Shown: positions 33,767 through 43,104 of the stretch, piece by piece | Layout: every line of letters begins with the position of its first letter | Numbering within the stretch: the first letter of the stretch is position 1 | Source: Pseudoxanthomonas kaohsiungensis | GTDB lineage: Bacteria; Pseudomonadota; Gammaproteobacteria; Xanthomonadales; Xanthomonadaceae | Direction: 5' to 3' | Length of the DNA: 64,000 bases | Assembly (NCBI RefSeq): GCF_010211765.1 | Contig: NZ_PDWO01000003.1 | Location: 220,305-284,304 of the forward strand | The notes under the pieces: generated by a model | Database searches by the model: none | Seen by the model: the letters and a program-made list of their open reading frames with translations, nothing else | What the model was told of the DNA's origin: nothing | Translations under genes and position numbers: made by a program

Positions 33767-36529
33767 CTACCGCTGCATCCCCTGCTGGCGACGCAACACC
33801 TGCTCGTAATTCTGTTCCATTGTGGGTGGACGGACGTTGGCCCGCTCCTGCCACAGGCCTTCCTGCGTGGCGTTCTGCTTCAAGTGATCGACGCCCAGCC
33901 TGTTGCGGATCTGGTCCAGCTCAATCTCCGATCCGTACATGCGGAAGCGCCCGCCCTTGAGTCGGGTGAAAGCCACCAACGCCGACTGGTTGTCCATCAT
34001 CTTGGCGTTGGCGAACAGAAACACGTCATCGACACCTTGCCCCTGAGCGTCGTGGACGGTGCGGCAGTAGCCCGCAGCCAGATGGCTGTATTCAGCCGTA
34101 TCCACCGCCACGGCGAAGCTGGGTTGGCCGCTTCTGGCCACCCGAAGGTTCAGCGCAACAGACCCCTTCTCAGTGCGGCTAACCCCCTCCACCGTGGCCA
34201 AGTCGCCGTTGTTCACGCCTAAGGCGCTTTCGTTCTTGGTGAAGCGCACACGCTCGCCCAGGGCCACGCTCATGTCGAACTCGCGATCGCCATGCCGCCC
34301 GAGGAACACATGGTCTTCCCCGGTCAGCTCGTTGCGTGCGCGTAGCTCTTGGCGCACCAGGAGCGTCAACGCCTGAATGTCTGCGTGGTCGGAGGCCATC
34401 AAAAGCTTGTTGTCGAAGACGTAGGAGCTGTTCAACCAGTCGGACACGCAAGCGTCCATGGCTTGGTCGCGGGTGTCGAACCCATCGATGCAGCCGCGGT
34501 CTTCCAGCTTCTCGTAGATCGTTCTGCTCTTCTCGAACACCTCGCCCCTGGACTTCGGCCCACGGTTGTCCAAGATGACCCGGCCGCGTTCGTCCCGGTC
34601 GTAGAGCAAGAAAGCGACATCGCGGTCTTCGGCATTCTTCTGACGCCGTATCTCGGTCAACTCGGCCTGCCCCAGCTTCCCCGCCAACAAGCTCATCCCG
34701 CTGCCGCAACCAATCGGTTGGAGTTGTCGGGTGTCTCCTTGGGCGAGTATCTTCCCTCCTACAGAGTCTACATATCGCATCAGTTCGCGCACTTCCCATG
34801 TGGGCACCATGCCGGCCTCGTCCAGCACTACCACTGACTTGTTGGTGAGCGCTGGCATGGTGGCGGTCAACGGCTTGCCGCTTTCCAGCCGGGACAACAG
34901 CTGCTTGATGTTGATGGACTCCATTCCCGACTCTTCTTGCAGCTTACTGGCGGCCTTGTTGGACACGCATACACCGATCAGCTGCTGGTCGTTAGCCTCG
35001 AATGCCCGCTTGTACACATCGGATATCGTGGTCTTGCCGCTACCGGCGACGCCTGCGAGTACCGCATGCCCGCCGGTCTCGGAACACAGGTGGTACAGCC
35101 CACTGGTTTGCTCTTGCGACAGCGTGAAGCCCTTCTCCTTCTGATAGTCGGCAATCGTCTGGGCTAGGACGGCCTTGGGCACCCGAACGCTCTTGTCGTC
35201 CTTGCGCTCCTCTGCTCGGCGCACCACCTCCTGTTCCCAGTCCACGACCTCCGACCATGCGAAGCGCGTTTCGGTGTAGCGACGCGAGAGGGTCTCGCCC
35301 TGGTCCATGGCATGCTGCCGCTCAGGCGCGATCTTGACCATGGTGTCCCGAAGTCGCTGCACGTCTTCCTGCATGGCTTGTGGGCCATCGCCAGCCCGAG
35401 CCCGGAAGACTTCCCACTGAATGTCCACGTCTCTGACAACCGCCTTGCTCTCGTGGAGCTTGGCCATGATCTGCTCATCGGTGCGGCGGGGTGCCTGAAC
35501 GTCCCGCCGGCCCAAGTAGTGCTGGATATCGACCTCCACACCTTGGCCCTTGATCGACTCCTGCCACTGGGCAAACAGCTGCTCGGGCTCTGGCTCATCC
35601 TTGGCCTTGCGGGTCTGGCGCCACGCCTGGTCATGGGACAACCCCGTGGCCATGGCCTCATAAATCTGACGCTGCCGCTCGGAGAACATCAGCTCGGTGT
35701 CGCGGCTCACACCAGCCACACGCCACGACCGAATGCCGGTGTCCTGCCCTTCCTTGTTCAACTGGGCGTCCTGCTCAATGCCGAATCCCAGCTTGCGCAT
35801 GTTCTCGGCCAGATGAGACTGGTAGACGGCGTCAGCGGCTTTCTGGTGCCGGTACAGTTCGCTGGACTCGAATGTGGCCCACTTCCCATCTTCGCCTTGG
35901 GCCACGCCGAACAAAATATTGTGGGTGTGAAGATGGAACCCGTTCTCCCGCTCAGTTGTGTGGTCACACGAAACCCAGATGGGGCCGTTCACGCCGATGT
36001 AGTTTTTGCTGCCCTTGCCGCGGCGCGTCTCCATGGCACCTGTCAGCACTTCCATGGCCTTGTCGTTGGCGTCGCGGTGTGCCGCGAGGATGGCGCCGCG
36101 CATCTCGGGATCGGAGATGGCGAACATCATGGACACGGATTTTGGGGGACTGAACTTGCAGTCGTATCCCACCTGGTGGCCACCTTCCCACTTCGTGATG
36201 GGCTGGCCGTTCTTGTCCAACCGGGGCTGGCCGTTGCGATCGAGCTTGACCTTTTGCTCGGGTAGAACACCTGCGTTCTGGCACAGGGCAGTCTTCTGGC
36301 CGTCAGGGGAGTAGCCAGCGGCCAGTTCCAGCATCTGTTCCTTGGTCACCGCCTGGCCTGCCAGGTTGAAGTAGTCAGCGCCGTGACCACCCCAGCGCAG
36401 TGTGTCTTTCTCCATGCCCTTCTGGCCCACGTAGTAGCTCGTCAGCCGCTTGGTCTGCCACGCATAGTCCAATATGGCGTCGCCATACTTGTTGTGGCCT
36501 TGCGAGTTCAGGTCTTTGACGTTGAGCAT
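33767..36529 (-). CDS. MobF-type conjugative relaxase/helicase (TraI/TrwC-like)
   Basis: A 920-residue relaxase that nicks oriT and unwinds the transferred strand. The TrwC domain (1-300) has the nucleophile Tyr pair in TSYYVGQKG (32-33) and the metal three-His motif FHLHTHNILFG (about 199-204). The helicase domain has Walker A LAGVAGSGKTT (493-500), Walker B VVVLDEAGM (about 566-573) and the RecD-like GYCRTVHDAQGQGVDDVFLF. It lies downstream of the ankyrin and coupling-protein genes on the same strand. A stem-loop (33667-33704) follows its stop. Confidence 0.94.
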   Translation of the reverse strand: MLNVKDLNSQGHNKYGDAILDYAWQTKRLTSYYVGQKGMEKDTLRWGGHGADYFNLAGQAVTKEQMLELAAGYSPDGQKTALCQNAGVLPEQKVKLDRNGQPRLDKNGQPITKWEGGHQVGYDCKFSPPKSVSMMFAISDPEMRGAILAAHRDANDKAMEVLTGAMETRRGKGSKNYIGVNGPIWVSCDHTTERENGFHLHTHNILFGVAQGEDGKWATFESSELYRHQKAADAVYQSHLAENMRKLGFGIEQDAQLNKEGQDTGIRSWRVAGVSRDTELMFSERQRQIYEAMATGLSHDQAWRQTRKAKDEPEPEQLFAQWQESIKGQGVEVDIQHYLGRRDVQAPRRTDEQIMAKLHESKAVVRDVDIQWEVFRARAGDGPQAMQEDVQRLRDTMVKIAPERQHAMDQGETLSRRYTETRFAWSEVVDWEQEVVRRAEERKDDKSVRVPKAVLAQTIADYQKEKGFTLSQEQTSGLYHLCSETGGHAVLAGVAGSGKTTISDVYKRAFEANDQQLIGVCVSNKAASKLQEESGMESINIKQLLSRLESGKPLTATMPALTNKSVVVLDEAGMVPTWEVRELMRYVDSVGGKILAQGDTRQLQPIGCGSGMSLLAGKLGQAELTEIRRQKNAEDRDVAFLLYDRDERGRVILDNRGPKSRGEVFEKSRTIYEKLEDRGCIDGFDTRDQAMDACVSDWLNSSYVFDNKLLMASDHADIQALTLLVRQELRARNELTGEDHVFLGRHGDREFDMSVALGERVRFTKNESALGVNNGDLATVEGVSRTEKGSVALNLRVARSGQPSFAVAVDTAEYSHLAAGYCRTVHDAQGQGVDDVFLFANAKMMDNQSALVAFTRLKGGRFRMYGSEIELDQIRNRLGVDHLKQNATQEGLWQERANVRPPTMEQNYEQVLRRQQGMQR

Positions 36530-36564
36530 GGCTTCCAGTGTCTCGGGAATGCGCGGTTTGACAA

Positions 36565-37401
36565 CTACATCCGCCGGGCTAACGCGCCGGACTGGCCGCT
36601 CGTTCGCACCACGACAGACCCAACCAACTGGGTGAGCCGGGAGCGGGTGTGGAAGACCAGTATGTCCAGCACCTCAGACAGGTCTTCGAAGTACCCCATG
36701 TGGTTGTCCAGACCCAGGCTGTCTTCGGCGATCTGGCGCCGCACATCGTCCACGGGTCGATACCCGTCGTGGTCGAACAATTCGGGGTCGGCTCCCGCCG
36801 CCAGCAGCGCACGTACCACTCGGTGGTGGCCGGTGACGGCTGCATAGTGAAGGGGCGTGCGGCCCCGTTCGTCGGGCACGTCCAAGGCGCACCGCGCACG
36901 CAACAAGAACGCAGTCTTCTCGTCCACCGGCTTATGCCAGAACGATGAGCCACTCAACATGACTTCGTGCAGCACGGTGCGGCCAAACTTGTCCTGGGCA
37001 CTGACGTTGGCCCCGCACTCCATCAACTGCTGCATAGCCCGGATGGAATGAGGTTCGGGGGCTCGTAGCGCATGGTGCAAGGGCGTTCGTCCGTCGATGT
37101 CCCCTACATCCAGCGGAGCGCCTGCCTCACACAACAGCCCGATGGCCTCCAGGTTGGCCCGCTCCGCGGCGATGTGGAGCGCCGTTCTGCCTTGTAGGTC
37201 GGTGATGGCTAACCCCGTCCTGGGGTCGGCCAGCAGCGTGCGCAGGTATTCGGTTGACCGGAAAGAGACTGCGACAATCAGGGGTACGCGGCTGGATCGT
37301 TCCGAGCCATGGAAGATGTCGTTAGGGTCGGCGCCTTGGGCCAAGCGTTCCCGGAACTGCGACAACGGCAAGAGATGGCCGGTGGGCTTGAACAGCGTCA
37401 T
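36565..37401 (-). CDS. Ankyrin-repeat protein
   Basis: A 278-residue protein with at least four ankyrin repeats: LQGRTALHIAAERANLEAIG, IDGRTPLHHALRAPEP, FGRTVLHEVMLSG and RGRTPLHYAAVTGHHRVVRA. No signal or membrane segment. It lies between the coupling-protein and relaxase genes and has its own copy of the element promoter module at 37431-37473. The partner protein is unknown. A second ankyrin gene lies at 60910. Confidence 0.88.
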   Translation of the reverse strand: MTLFKPTGHLLPLSQFRERLAQGADPNDIFHGSERSSRVPLIVAVSFRSTEYLRTLLADPRTGLAITDLQGRTALHIAAERANLEAIGLLCEAGAPLDVGDIDGRTPLHHALRAPEPHSIRAMQQLMECGANVSAQDKFGRTVLHEVMLSGSSFWHKPVDEKTAFLLRARCALDVPDERGRTPLHYAAVTGHHRVVRALLAAGADPELFDHDGYRPVDDVRRQIAEDSLGLDNHMGYFEDLSEVLDILVFHTRSRLTQLVGSVVVRTSGQSGALARRM

Positions 37402-37430
37402 GGAAGGCCTTGGGGAAGAATGACCCTTCC

Positions 37431-37473
37431 ATGCAAGCAGCCAAGCCGATTTCGGCAACCCCTGATCTTGCGA
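37431..37473 (-). promoter_or_regulatory. Element promoter module, copy upstream of the ankyrin gene
   Basis: On the minus strand TCGCA (37469-37473), 10 bases, TTGCCG (37453-37458), 16 bases, TTGCAT (37431-37436). The palindrome GCCGAAATCGGC overlaps the -35 box (37445-37456). The ankyrin gene starts 30 bases further. The spacing is identical in other copies at 47810, 56630, 57472 and 58027. Confidence 0.65.
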
Positions 37474-37475
37474 AC

Positions 37476-39350
37476 TCAATGGCGAAATAAGTTCTCGATC
37501 TCTTCGCCCGAGTAAGTCTTTCCCATGGGCTTGTCTGCCCACGTGTTCATCATCTTGTCTTCGGGGCGCTCAGGCTCAAAGCCCGCCGGCCGCTGCGTCC
37601 ACCGAGCGGGCACTTGGCCAGCCCGTCGGTCGGGCAACTTCTGTCCAGGGAAGTCCAGCATCAGCACATCGCCTCCCTGCTGGACCAAGGCGCGAATGAT
37701 GAAACCTGGATCGTTCCGCTTGGCGGGAGAGAAGCGCCACCACCAGCGCTCGGTCTTGCGAAAGCCCAGCTGGTCGGTGAACTGCGATGGGTACACCACA
37801 GGCTTGCCATCATTGGACAGGCGGGCGCCGGGGCCGTGGTCCATGCGGGCCACGTTGTTGCTCCCCATCATGCGTGATAGCTCATCGCGCGTTTCACCCA
37901 TCTGGATCTGGCAGATCACATGGGTGCCCACCATGCCTTGCAGCGCCTTGGTCAGGTGTTCACCGTACAGCGACGGTGCGCGAAGCTGCGCCAGGTCCTG
38001 AGTGGCCAGCACGCACACGCAGCCCTTGGATCGCCCTTTGTCCACCAGTGGCTGGAAATTGATCTTGCCGATGGAAGCCAGTTCATCGAGGAAGAAGCCC
38101 AGGAAGCGCCCTTCTTCGTTGTCGGGCAGCTGAGGCGAAATGATGGCAGGCACGGCCACGTTGACCATCGCTGCGATGTAAGCCGAAACCAGCCCCGCGT
38201 CGGGGCCGCTTTGCAGGATGACCTTCTTCGGGCCGTCATATCCATCCATGGCCCAGTCGGTGATGGAGAACAGCCGCCGACCCTTCAACCACGTGGCGTT
38301 CCACGCGGCTTCGTCCTTTTCCCCTGGCCATGGGGTCTCCGAGGTCAGATCCTTGCCAACCTCGTAGTCCGGCCAGGCCCGCGCCAGGTCGTCAATCACG
38401 CGGGTATAGCCCTGCAGGGTGGCCAGCACGTTAAAACTGGTCTGGGAAGTAGGATCGGAAATCAGCCCATGGGCCTTGCGGTAGTTCCTGTCCAGCACTG
38501 GGGCCATGTCCTTGGCCTTCATGGACACACGCTGCGCCAGATCCGTCCAAGTCCACCGCTGCGGCTTCTCGTTTTGCAACGACAGCACCACGCCAAGCAG
38601 GATTTGCCTGGCGGCCTGCGTCCAGAACTTGCCGCTCCCGCTGTCCTCTGGGATGAGGCTGTCGGCAAACGCCGCGGCCTGGGTGGCGGTGCGTACATCG
38701 CGGGCCACCCACCACCCCCGGCTACGGCGGTCGAATGGTGAACAAATCGATGCGGCAAATTTGCTCGTCAGATCGCCTTTGACATCGTAGATCAGGCACT
38801 TCGTTTCGTCGTGCTGGAAGACCTGCCGTAGGAGCGCCAACAATATCTGGGTCTTGCCGCTACCCACTGAGCCGTACATCAGGATGTGGCGCGACAACTG
38901 CTTCTTGGACAGCCACAGGTCGGGGTGCAGATACATGCCGAACGTGTCTGTTTGGCGTTTGGCTTCGGAGGGTGAGCGTCGGCGCGCCTCTCGGATAGCC
39001 TCTTTTTCTTCCAGGAGCTTGGGGCCGGAGACTACCCACTGGTTGGCACGCGGCATAAGACCCGTCCACGCCAAGCCACTACCTCCAGCCAGACCTATGG
39101 CGGTGGCCACTGCCAGCGTAGACCAGTCGGACAGCCACTGCGGATTGTCGATCCGGGAGTAGAAGGCAGGATCCAACGTCAACGCCCGGACGGTATCGCG
39201 CACGCCAATCCCCCACGCTGCGACGGGGAAGAACCCTACCGCGCCGCCCAGCAGGCCATAAGCCAGGCCCAGGTCCCAGCGTCGAACTGGGACCGATGGG
39301 TCAATGTGCTTGCCGGGTGGGCCGAAGGCGTCGTAAACGGGAGGCTTCAT
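37476..39350 (-). CDS. Type IV coupling protein (TraD/VirD4-like)
   Basis: A 624-residue ATPase that brings the relaxosome to the mating channel. Two N-terminal membrane helices (about 28-50 and 78-98) are followed by the motor domain with Walker A MYGSVGSGKTQ (160-167), KCLIYDVKGDLTSKF, Walker B FFLDELASIGKINFQPLVDKG and CVLATQDLAQL. The TraD_C/DNA-binding signature is typical. Start ATG 39350 faces the Ntn-hydrolase-like gene divergently across 78 bases. Confidence 0.92.
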   Translation of the reverse strand: MKPPVYDAFGPPGKHIDPSVPVRRWDLGLAYGLLGGAVGFFPVAAWGIGVRDTVRALTLDPAFYSRIDNPQWLSDWSTLAVATAIGLAGGSGLAWTGLMPRANQWVVSGPKLLEEKEAIREARRRSPSEAKRQTDTFGMYLHPDLWLSKKQLSRHILMYGSVGSGKTQILLALLRQVFQHDETKCLIYDVKGDLTSKFAASICSPFDRRSRGWWVARDVRTATQAAAFADSLIPEDSGSGKFWTQAARQILLGVVLSLQNEKPQRWTWTDLAQRVSMKAKDMAPVLDRNYRKAHGLISDPTSQTSFNVLATLQGYTRVIDDLARAWPDYEVGKDLTSETPWPGEKDEAAWNATWLKGRRLFSITDWAMDGYDGPKKVILQSGPDAGLVSAYIAAMVNVAVPAIISPQLPDNEEGRFLGFFLDELASIGKINFQPLVDKGRSKGCVCVLATQDLAQLRAPSLYGEHLTKALQGMVGTHVICQIQMGETRDELSRMMGSNNVARMDHGPGARLSNDGKPVVYPSQFTDQLGFRKTERWWWRFSPAKRNDPGFIIRALVQQGGDVLMLDFPGQKLPDRRAGQVPARWTQRPAGFEPERPEDKMMNTWADKPMGKTYSGEEIENLFRH

Positions 39351-39428
39351 CTACAACAGGATGAGCAGGATGGCTGGTCTGTCTAGGCCTGCGCGCACTA
39401 CTATCGAGCTACCACGGGAGGATTCGAT

Positions 39429-40370
39429 TTGACCTTGATTTTGATAGGCCATGAAGTTGGCCGCACGGAAGTTCGCCAGCAGTTTCTGCTTCAACACGAA
39501 GAGCCCGGGCACCAGGGCCTGTTTGCCATTTCCGACAGCGCGCTGACGGCAAAAATGACAAGTGAAGAGGGCGGCGTGAGCTACACCACGTTGTTCACGG
39601 GCATTCGGAAGGTCCATGAACTCAAGATCCAGGTGGGGCGACCTGACATTCTTCGCAATGGCCACTTCACCAACAACTTTTACGAAGCCTTCAGGACCTC
39701 AGCCTTCCTGGCGTTTGCTGGCAACGCGAATGAGGCCCAACATGTGCTGGCCATCATTCGTGAAGACCTGGAGAACCTCCAGTTGAGTTTCAGGTTCGAT
39801 CAGCAAACCGGCGAACCGAAGCGACACATCATCATTCCCAGACGTGCGGACAACCCGATGAACGAGAACGGATATGCGTGTTCGGAGGACACCTTTGATC
39901 CTGACCAGGTCCAGCACTTGTACACGGCAGACCTGTTCGTCTCCATCGTGGCCCAGGCCATTCAGACCGCACTGCAGTCCTCAATTGAGTACAACCGCAC
40001 CAACAATTACCCGCCAACCTTATCCACGTATGCTTTCGGCATTTGGTGCCCAGTCTCCCGACAGCACAAGCTTTATCGGCTCATCCCACGCAGCACGCTG
40101 GTCGATGGCAGATTGACCTTCGATGCCACCCCGGAAGTCGTCCCGGAAAACGAAGTTTTGGCGCTCGGCACGGAAATCGTAGTGAACGCTCTCCCTATCC
40201 AGGAAACCTACGACAAGGCCTTAGCAGATGGGGAGTCGCCAGCCGAAGCGATGGCCGCACTTTTAGATAAGGTAGTTGACAAGCAGTTTGCTGAGTTCAG
40301 TGGGCGTCCCGTTGATCGACCCATAACCCGCTACCACCTCAAGGAAGGCTTGTTCCGCGAGCTTCGTTAG
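39429..40370 (+). CDS. HslV/proteasome-like Ntn-hydrolase candidate
   Basis: A 313-residue protein from a TTG start that has a strong GGGAGG eight bases upstream. After Met removal the first residue would be Thr 2, the nucleophile position of HslV. Further correspondences are GLFAISDSALTA (the D-x-A-x-T strand), GIRKVHELKI (HslV KVRRL region, catalytic-type Lys) and SAFLAFAGNANEAQHVLAII (GFAGxxADA helix of HslV). A C-terminal 170 residues are extra. No ATPase partner lies next to it. It is transcribed against its neighbours and is convergent with the XRE-ImmA/IrrE gene. This assignment is by eye and needs structure comparison. Confidence 0.5.
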   Translation: MTLILIGHEVGRTEVRQQFLLQHEEPGHQGLFAISDSALTAKMTSEEGGVSYTTLFTGIRKVHELKIQVGRPDILRNGHFTNNFYEAFRTSAFLAFAGNANEAQHVLAIIREDLENLQLSFRFDQQTGEPKRHIIIPRRADNPMNENGYACSEDTFDPDQVQHLYTADLFVSIVAQAIQTALQSSIEYNRTNNYPPTLSTYAFGIWCPVSRQHKLYRLIPRSTLVDGRLTFDATPEVVPENEVLALGTEIVVNALPIQETYDKALADGESPAEAMAALLDKVVDKQFAEFSGRPVDRPITRYHLKEGLFRELR

Positions 40371-40491
40371 TAGCACAGGGGCCAAAGCTTGCCCGCAGCT
40401 TCGGCCAAGACCTGTTGTCGTAGCTGCCAGATCAGGCATGCCGTCAGTTCATAGAAATCAGCCGATATCCGGCACACCATGGTTGAAATGG

Positions 40492-41577
40492 TTACGCGCC
40501 GAACTTGAGAAGACGCAGCTTTGGCGCTGGATCCGGCCTCTCAATCTTGTACATCTTGTTCAACTCGCTGGCATGCATATGCAACATGGCCTCGAAGTCG
40601 GCCATGGTGTACCCCAGTTCCTCGGCATGAGCACGCAAGATGTCATTGAACGCCGTGGCTTGTTCGGGAGCGAAATCGACTTCGACAGGCTCTTTCATTC
40701 GATACCCGAGCTTACTCATCTGCCGCCACAGATAGGTGCTTTGCATGTCGGTGATGCAGCCCAGCGCTTTGGCACGCATAAGTAGCGCCCCCATGGAGAC
40801 CTTCCAGATTGGCTTGAGGGCAGCGAGCCTTGGCAGGGTAATGCCATGCATCAAGTCACCGCGGATGTCCTGCGCGGGCATCAAGAGTTCGGAGGCGAAC
40901 ACATCCGCCTCGCGCTCCATGTCAGGACTGGGCATGCGATGCATGATGGCGTGCGCCAGTTCATGCGCCAGAGTAAAGCGCTGCCGGTCACCTGGCATTG
41001 CTTGGTTGAGGAAAATGCAGGTCGGCAGGCCGGGGGGCTGCAGGGTCAAGCCGAAGACGCCGATACTCTCAAACTCACACGGCAGAACAATGCAGCCCGC
41101 ACGCTCCACCAGTGCGGTCAGGTCGTGGAGCGGACCGCTGGGCACGCCCCAATGTCGGCGCACCATCTGCGCTACCCGAGCGGCATCACCGTTGTAATCG
41201 TCGATGTCGAAACGAGGCAGCGTGAGTTCCGGCTGATAGTCCATAGACGACAGCAGGCGACGAAGATGCATGAGGCGGAGATTGATCTCCGCCTCCATCT
41301 TGTCAGTCGCCTTGGCACCGACGCTGGCGTTCTTCCGGTAGTTGATACTGACCGGAACGCCAAACACAGGATCAGTCTCGTAGAAGAGAGACGCAGGGAA
41401 GGTGAGCGCTCGGGCCAGGGATTCGATCAACTCGGCCCCCGGCTGCATAAGACCGGCCTCACATTTGGAAATGGCGGCCTGGGTAACCCCGGCCGCCTTC
41501 GCCAACTGGACCTGACTCATGCCCCTCGCCTGCCGTGCCACCTTTATCAAGGCTGCATTGGCAAGCGGAATAGTCAT
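40492..41577 (-). CDS. XRE regulator fused to ImmA/IrrE-type zinc metallopeptidase
   Basis: A 361-residue two-domain protein. Residues 8-65 are an XRE HTH (ARQARGMSQVQLAKAAGVTQ, AAISKCEAG). Residues about 140-260 are the ImmA/IrrE peptidase with TLAHELAHAIMH (HELAH 205-209) and the downstream EREADVFASELLMP. Such proteins cleave repressors to release stress or mobile-element genes, or act as antitoxins. Its ATG overlaps the stop of the 198-residue upstream gene (ATGA), so the two are a functional pair. Confidence 0.9.
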   Translation of the reverse strand: MTIPLANAALIKVARQARGMSQVQLAKAAGVTQAAISKCEAGLMQPGAELIESLARALTFPASLFYETDPVFGVPVSINYRKNASVGAKATDKMEAEINLRLMHLRRLLSSMDYQPELTLPRFDIDDYNGDAARVAQMVRRHWGVPSGPLHDLTALVERAGCIVLPCEFESIGVFGLTLQPPGLPTCIFLNQAMPGDRQRFTLAHELAHAIMHRMPSPDMEREADVFASELLMPAQDIRGDLMHGITLPRLAALKPIWKVSMGALLMRAKALGCITDMQSTYLWRQMSKLGYRMKEPVEVDFAPEQATAFNDILRAHAEELGYTMADFEAMLHMHASELNKMYKIERPDPAPKLRLLKFGA

Positions 41578-42170
41578 GTCTCGTTCTCTGTCTTCTTATC
41601 GCGCTCGGATTTTACGCGGATCTTGATCGTCTTCGGAGTAGGAGCAGGAGGCGTTGGGGCCGCCGGAGACGTGATCGACACCACATTCCCGCCCTCATCC
41701 TTGCGCAGCAGGGAGCTACACCACAGCACCCTGCCTTGATCTCGAGCTACCAGCAGGATGTCCTGTACGGCAGTCTCCAACTTGTTCAGGACGTACGTCA
41801 CTTCAAGCCGTTGCACAGGGGGGATACCCGGCAGATCTTCCTGCTGATCGTGGTAATCCAAGGCTGTTTGAGTGGGGTAGTTGCTCGTGAGCCCGCTTGC
41901 GTCGCTTTTCTTGAGGCGGAAGACCAGACCATCGATGTGGAACCAGCAGCTCTGGTTCTTGGGAAGGATCTGGACACTCGGATCATTGGCGAAAGCCGTC
42001 TCCGCTCCACAAGCCAACTCCTCCCAGATGTAGTTGGCCCGGCTACGCCTCCGCTTCCAGCGGCCGCTTTTGCCGCTCGCCATCCAGTCAGCCCACGCGC
42101 CCATCATGACGCGCACGATACGGGCCATGTAGGGTGTCAGTCGCGCTTCGACTTCGGTTTGGGTGAGCAT
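41574..42170 (-). CDS. Unknown partner of the XRE-ImmA/IrrE protein
   Basis: A 198-residue soluble protein (VRVMMGAWADWMASGKSGRW, SRANYIWEELACGAETAF, CWFHIDGLVFRLKKSD, RDQGRVLWCSSL) with a Pro/Thr-rich C-terminal tail. It is translationally coupled to the XRE-peptidase gene, and an AT-rich promoter lies upstream. The gene order (small unknown, then HTH-peptidase) is that of some toxin-antitoxin and phage-like switch pairs. I do not recognise the family. Confidence 0.72.
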   Translation of the reverse strand: MLTQTEVEARLTPYMARIVRVMMGAWADWMASGKSGRWKRRRSRANYIWEELACGAETAFANDPSVQILPKNQSCWFHIDGLVFRLKKSDASGLTSNYPTQTALDYHDQQEDLPGIPPVQRLEVTYVLNKLETAVQDILLVARDQGRVLWCSSLLRKDEGGNVVSITSPAAPTPPAPTPKTIKIRVKSERDKKTENET

Positions 42171-42196
42171 GGCCGACCTTTACATTTGGACGGCAG

Positions 42197-42226
42197 AATA
42201 TAACCACACCTATAACTCACCATGCA
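42197..42226 (-). promoter_or_regulatory. Probable promoter of the unknown/XRE-ImmA pair
   Basis: Minus strand TTGCAT (42221-42226) and TATATT (42197-42202), 18 bases apart, in the only AT-rich stretch here. The spacer holds two related segments, AGTTATA and GGTTATA, that could be a direct-repeat operator for the HTH protein. Confidence 0.4.
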
Positions 42227-42273
42227 AGTATCCGCGCGGCACGACCCCGCCACCTACTCCAACCCATTGTTTC

Positions 42274-43104
42274 TTAATGCCATTTTTCTAGTGGCCAGCG
42301 CCCACCCGCCAGGCTGGCGTACAGCGGTTCCTCCCGGCTGAACCACACGAGGTCGCTTCGCACCGGGCAGAAGCCTTCGGCCTGGATCTCGAACATCGGG
42401 TTCACTGCGTCGGAGACATCCGGCTTCCACTCCGGCCTGATGGGCAACTTCTGCCAAGGCCAGCGAAAGCGATTGCGCACCTTGCTGCCAGAACAAGAAG
42501 CAATGGCCTGCGACAAACCTGCCTGGTCCCCTTCAATCCAGATAATGGCGTTGTCCAGCCCGCGTTCGTTCAACTGGTCCATGACGGCGTACGAGACAGC
42601 GGGACACCCTTCGGAATGTCCTGCCCAGCCCGAGCGGACGTAGCTGGCCGGGTGAAGCACCACCGCCCGCTCCCGGGCAGCGTCGTTGAAGCCGACCATC
42701 AGGCCATCCAGCCGGCGGCGGGTGCTGCCGTCTCTGGTGTTCTGGTACGCCTCGGACACCGCGTACAGCCCCACGCTGGTCATCAGTGAGCCGGGCGTGT
42801 TGGAGAAAACGGATGCCCTTCCTGAGCGGTCAGGATCAGAGCCGCGGCCGTGCGCCACTTCGGTGCGCAACACCACTTCGGACGTGCGCGGATCGATGGC
42901 CCACAAGCGTTGGGCCGAGCTGGGCAAGCGCATATCGGCGACGATCAGCAGTGTGGGGTCGCGCCCCAGCTTGCGGGAGCACTCCAACGCCTGCTCGGCA
43001 TGTGCGCGTGTGGTGCGCGACATGCCTTCGATGTGCTGAGGTACCGCCGCCTGGGCGTAGCCGCCCACCGACAGCGCTGCAATCAACGCGGCCCGGGCGA
43101 TCAT
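42274..43104 (-). CDS. L,D-transpeptidase catalytic-domain (YkuD_2 type) protein
   Basis: A 276-residue exported protein (signal MIARAALIAALSVGGYAQAA). The murein L,D-transpeptidase motif is VVLHPASYVRSGWAGHSEGC (His 151, Cys 167), with ERAVVLHP and SVFSNTPGSLMTSVGLY as in the family. Such enzymes join or cut peptidoglycan peptides. It is last in the four-gene mating operon and overlaps its neighbour by four bases, suggesting local wall remodelling for a transenvelope complex. Confidence 0.85.
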   Translation of the reverse strand: MIARAALIAALSVGGYAQAAVPQHIEGMSRTTRAHAEQALECSRKLGRDPTLLIVADMRLPSSAQRLWAIDPRTSEVVLRTEVAHGRGSDPDRSGRASVFSNTPGSLMTSVGLYAVSEAYQNTRDGSTRRRLDGLMVGFNDAARERAVVLHPASYVRSGWAGHSEGCPAVSYAVMDQLNERGLDNAIIWIEGDQAGLSQAIASCSGSKVRNRFRWPWQKLPIRPEWKPDVSDAVNPMFEIQAEGFCPVRSDLVWFSREEPLYASLAGGRWPLEKWH

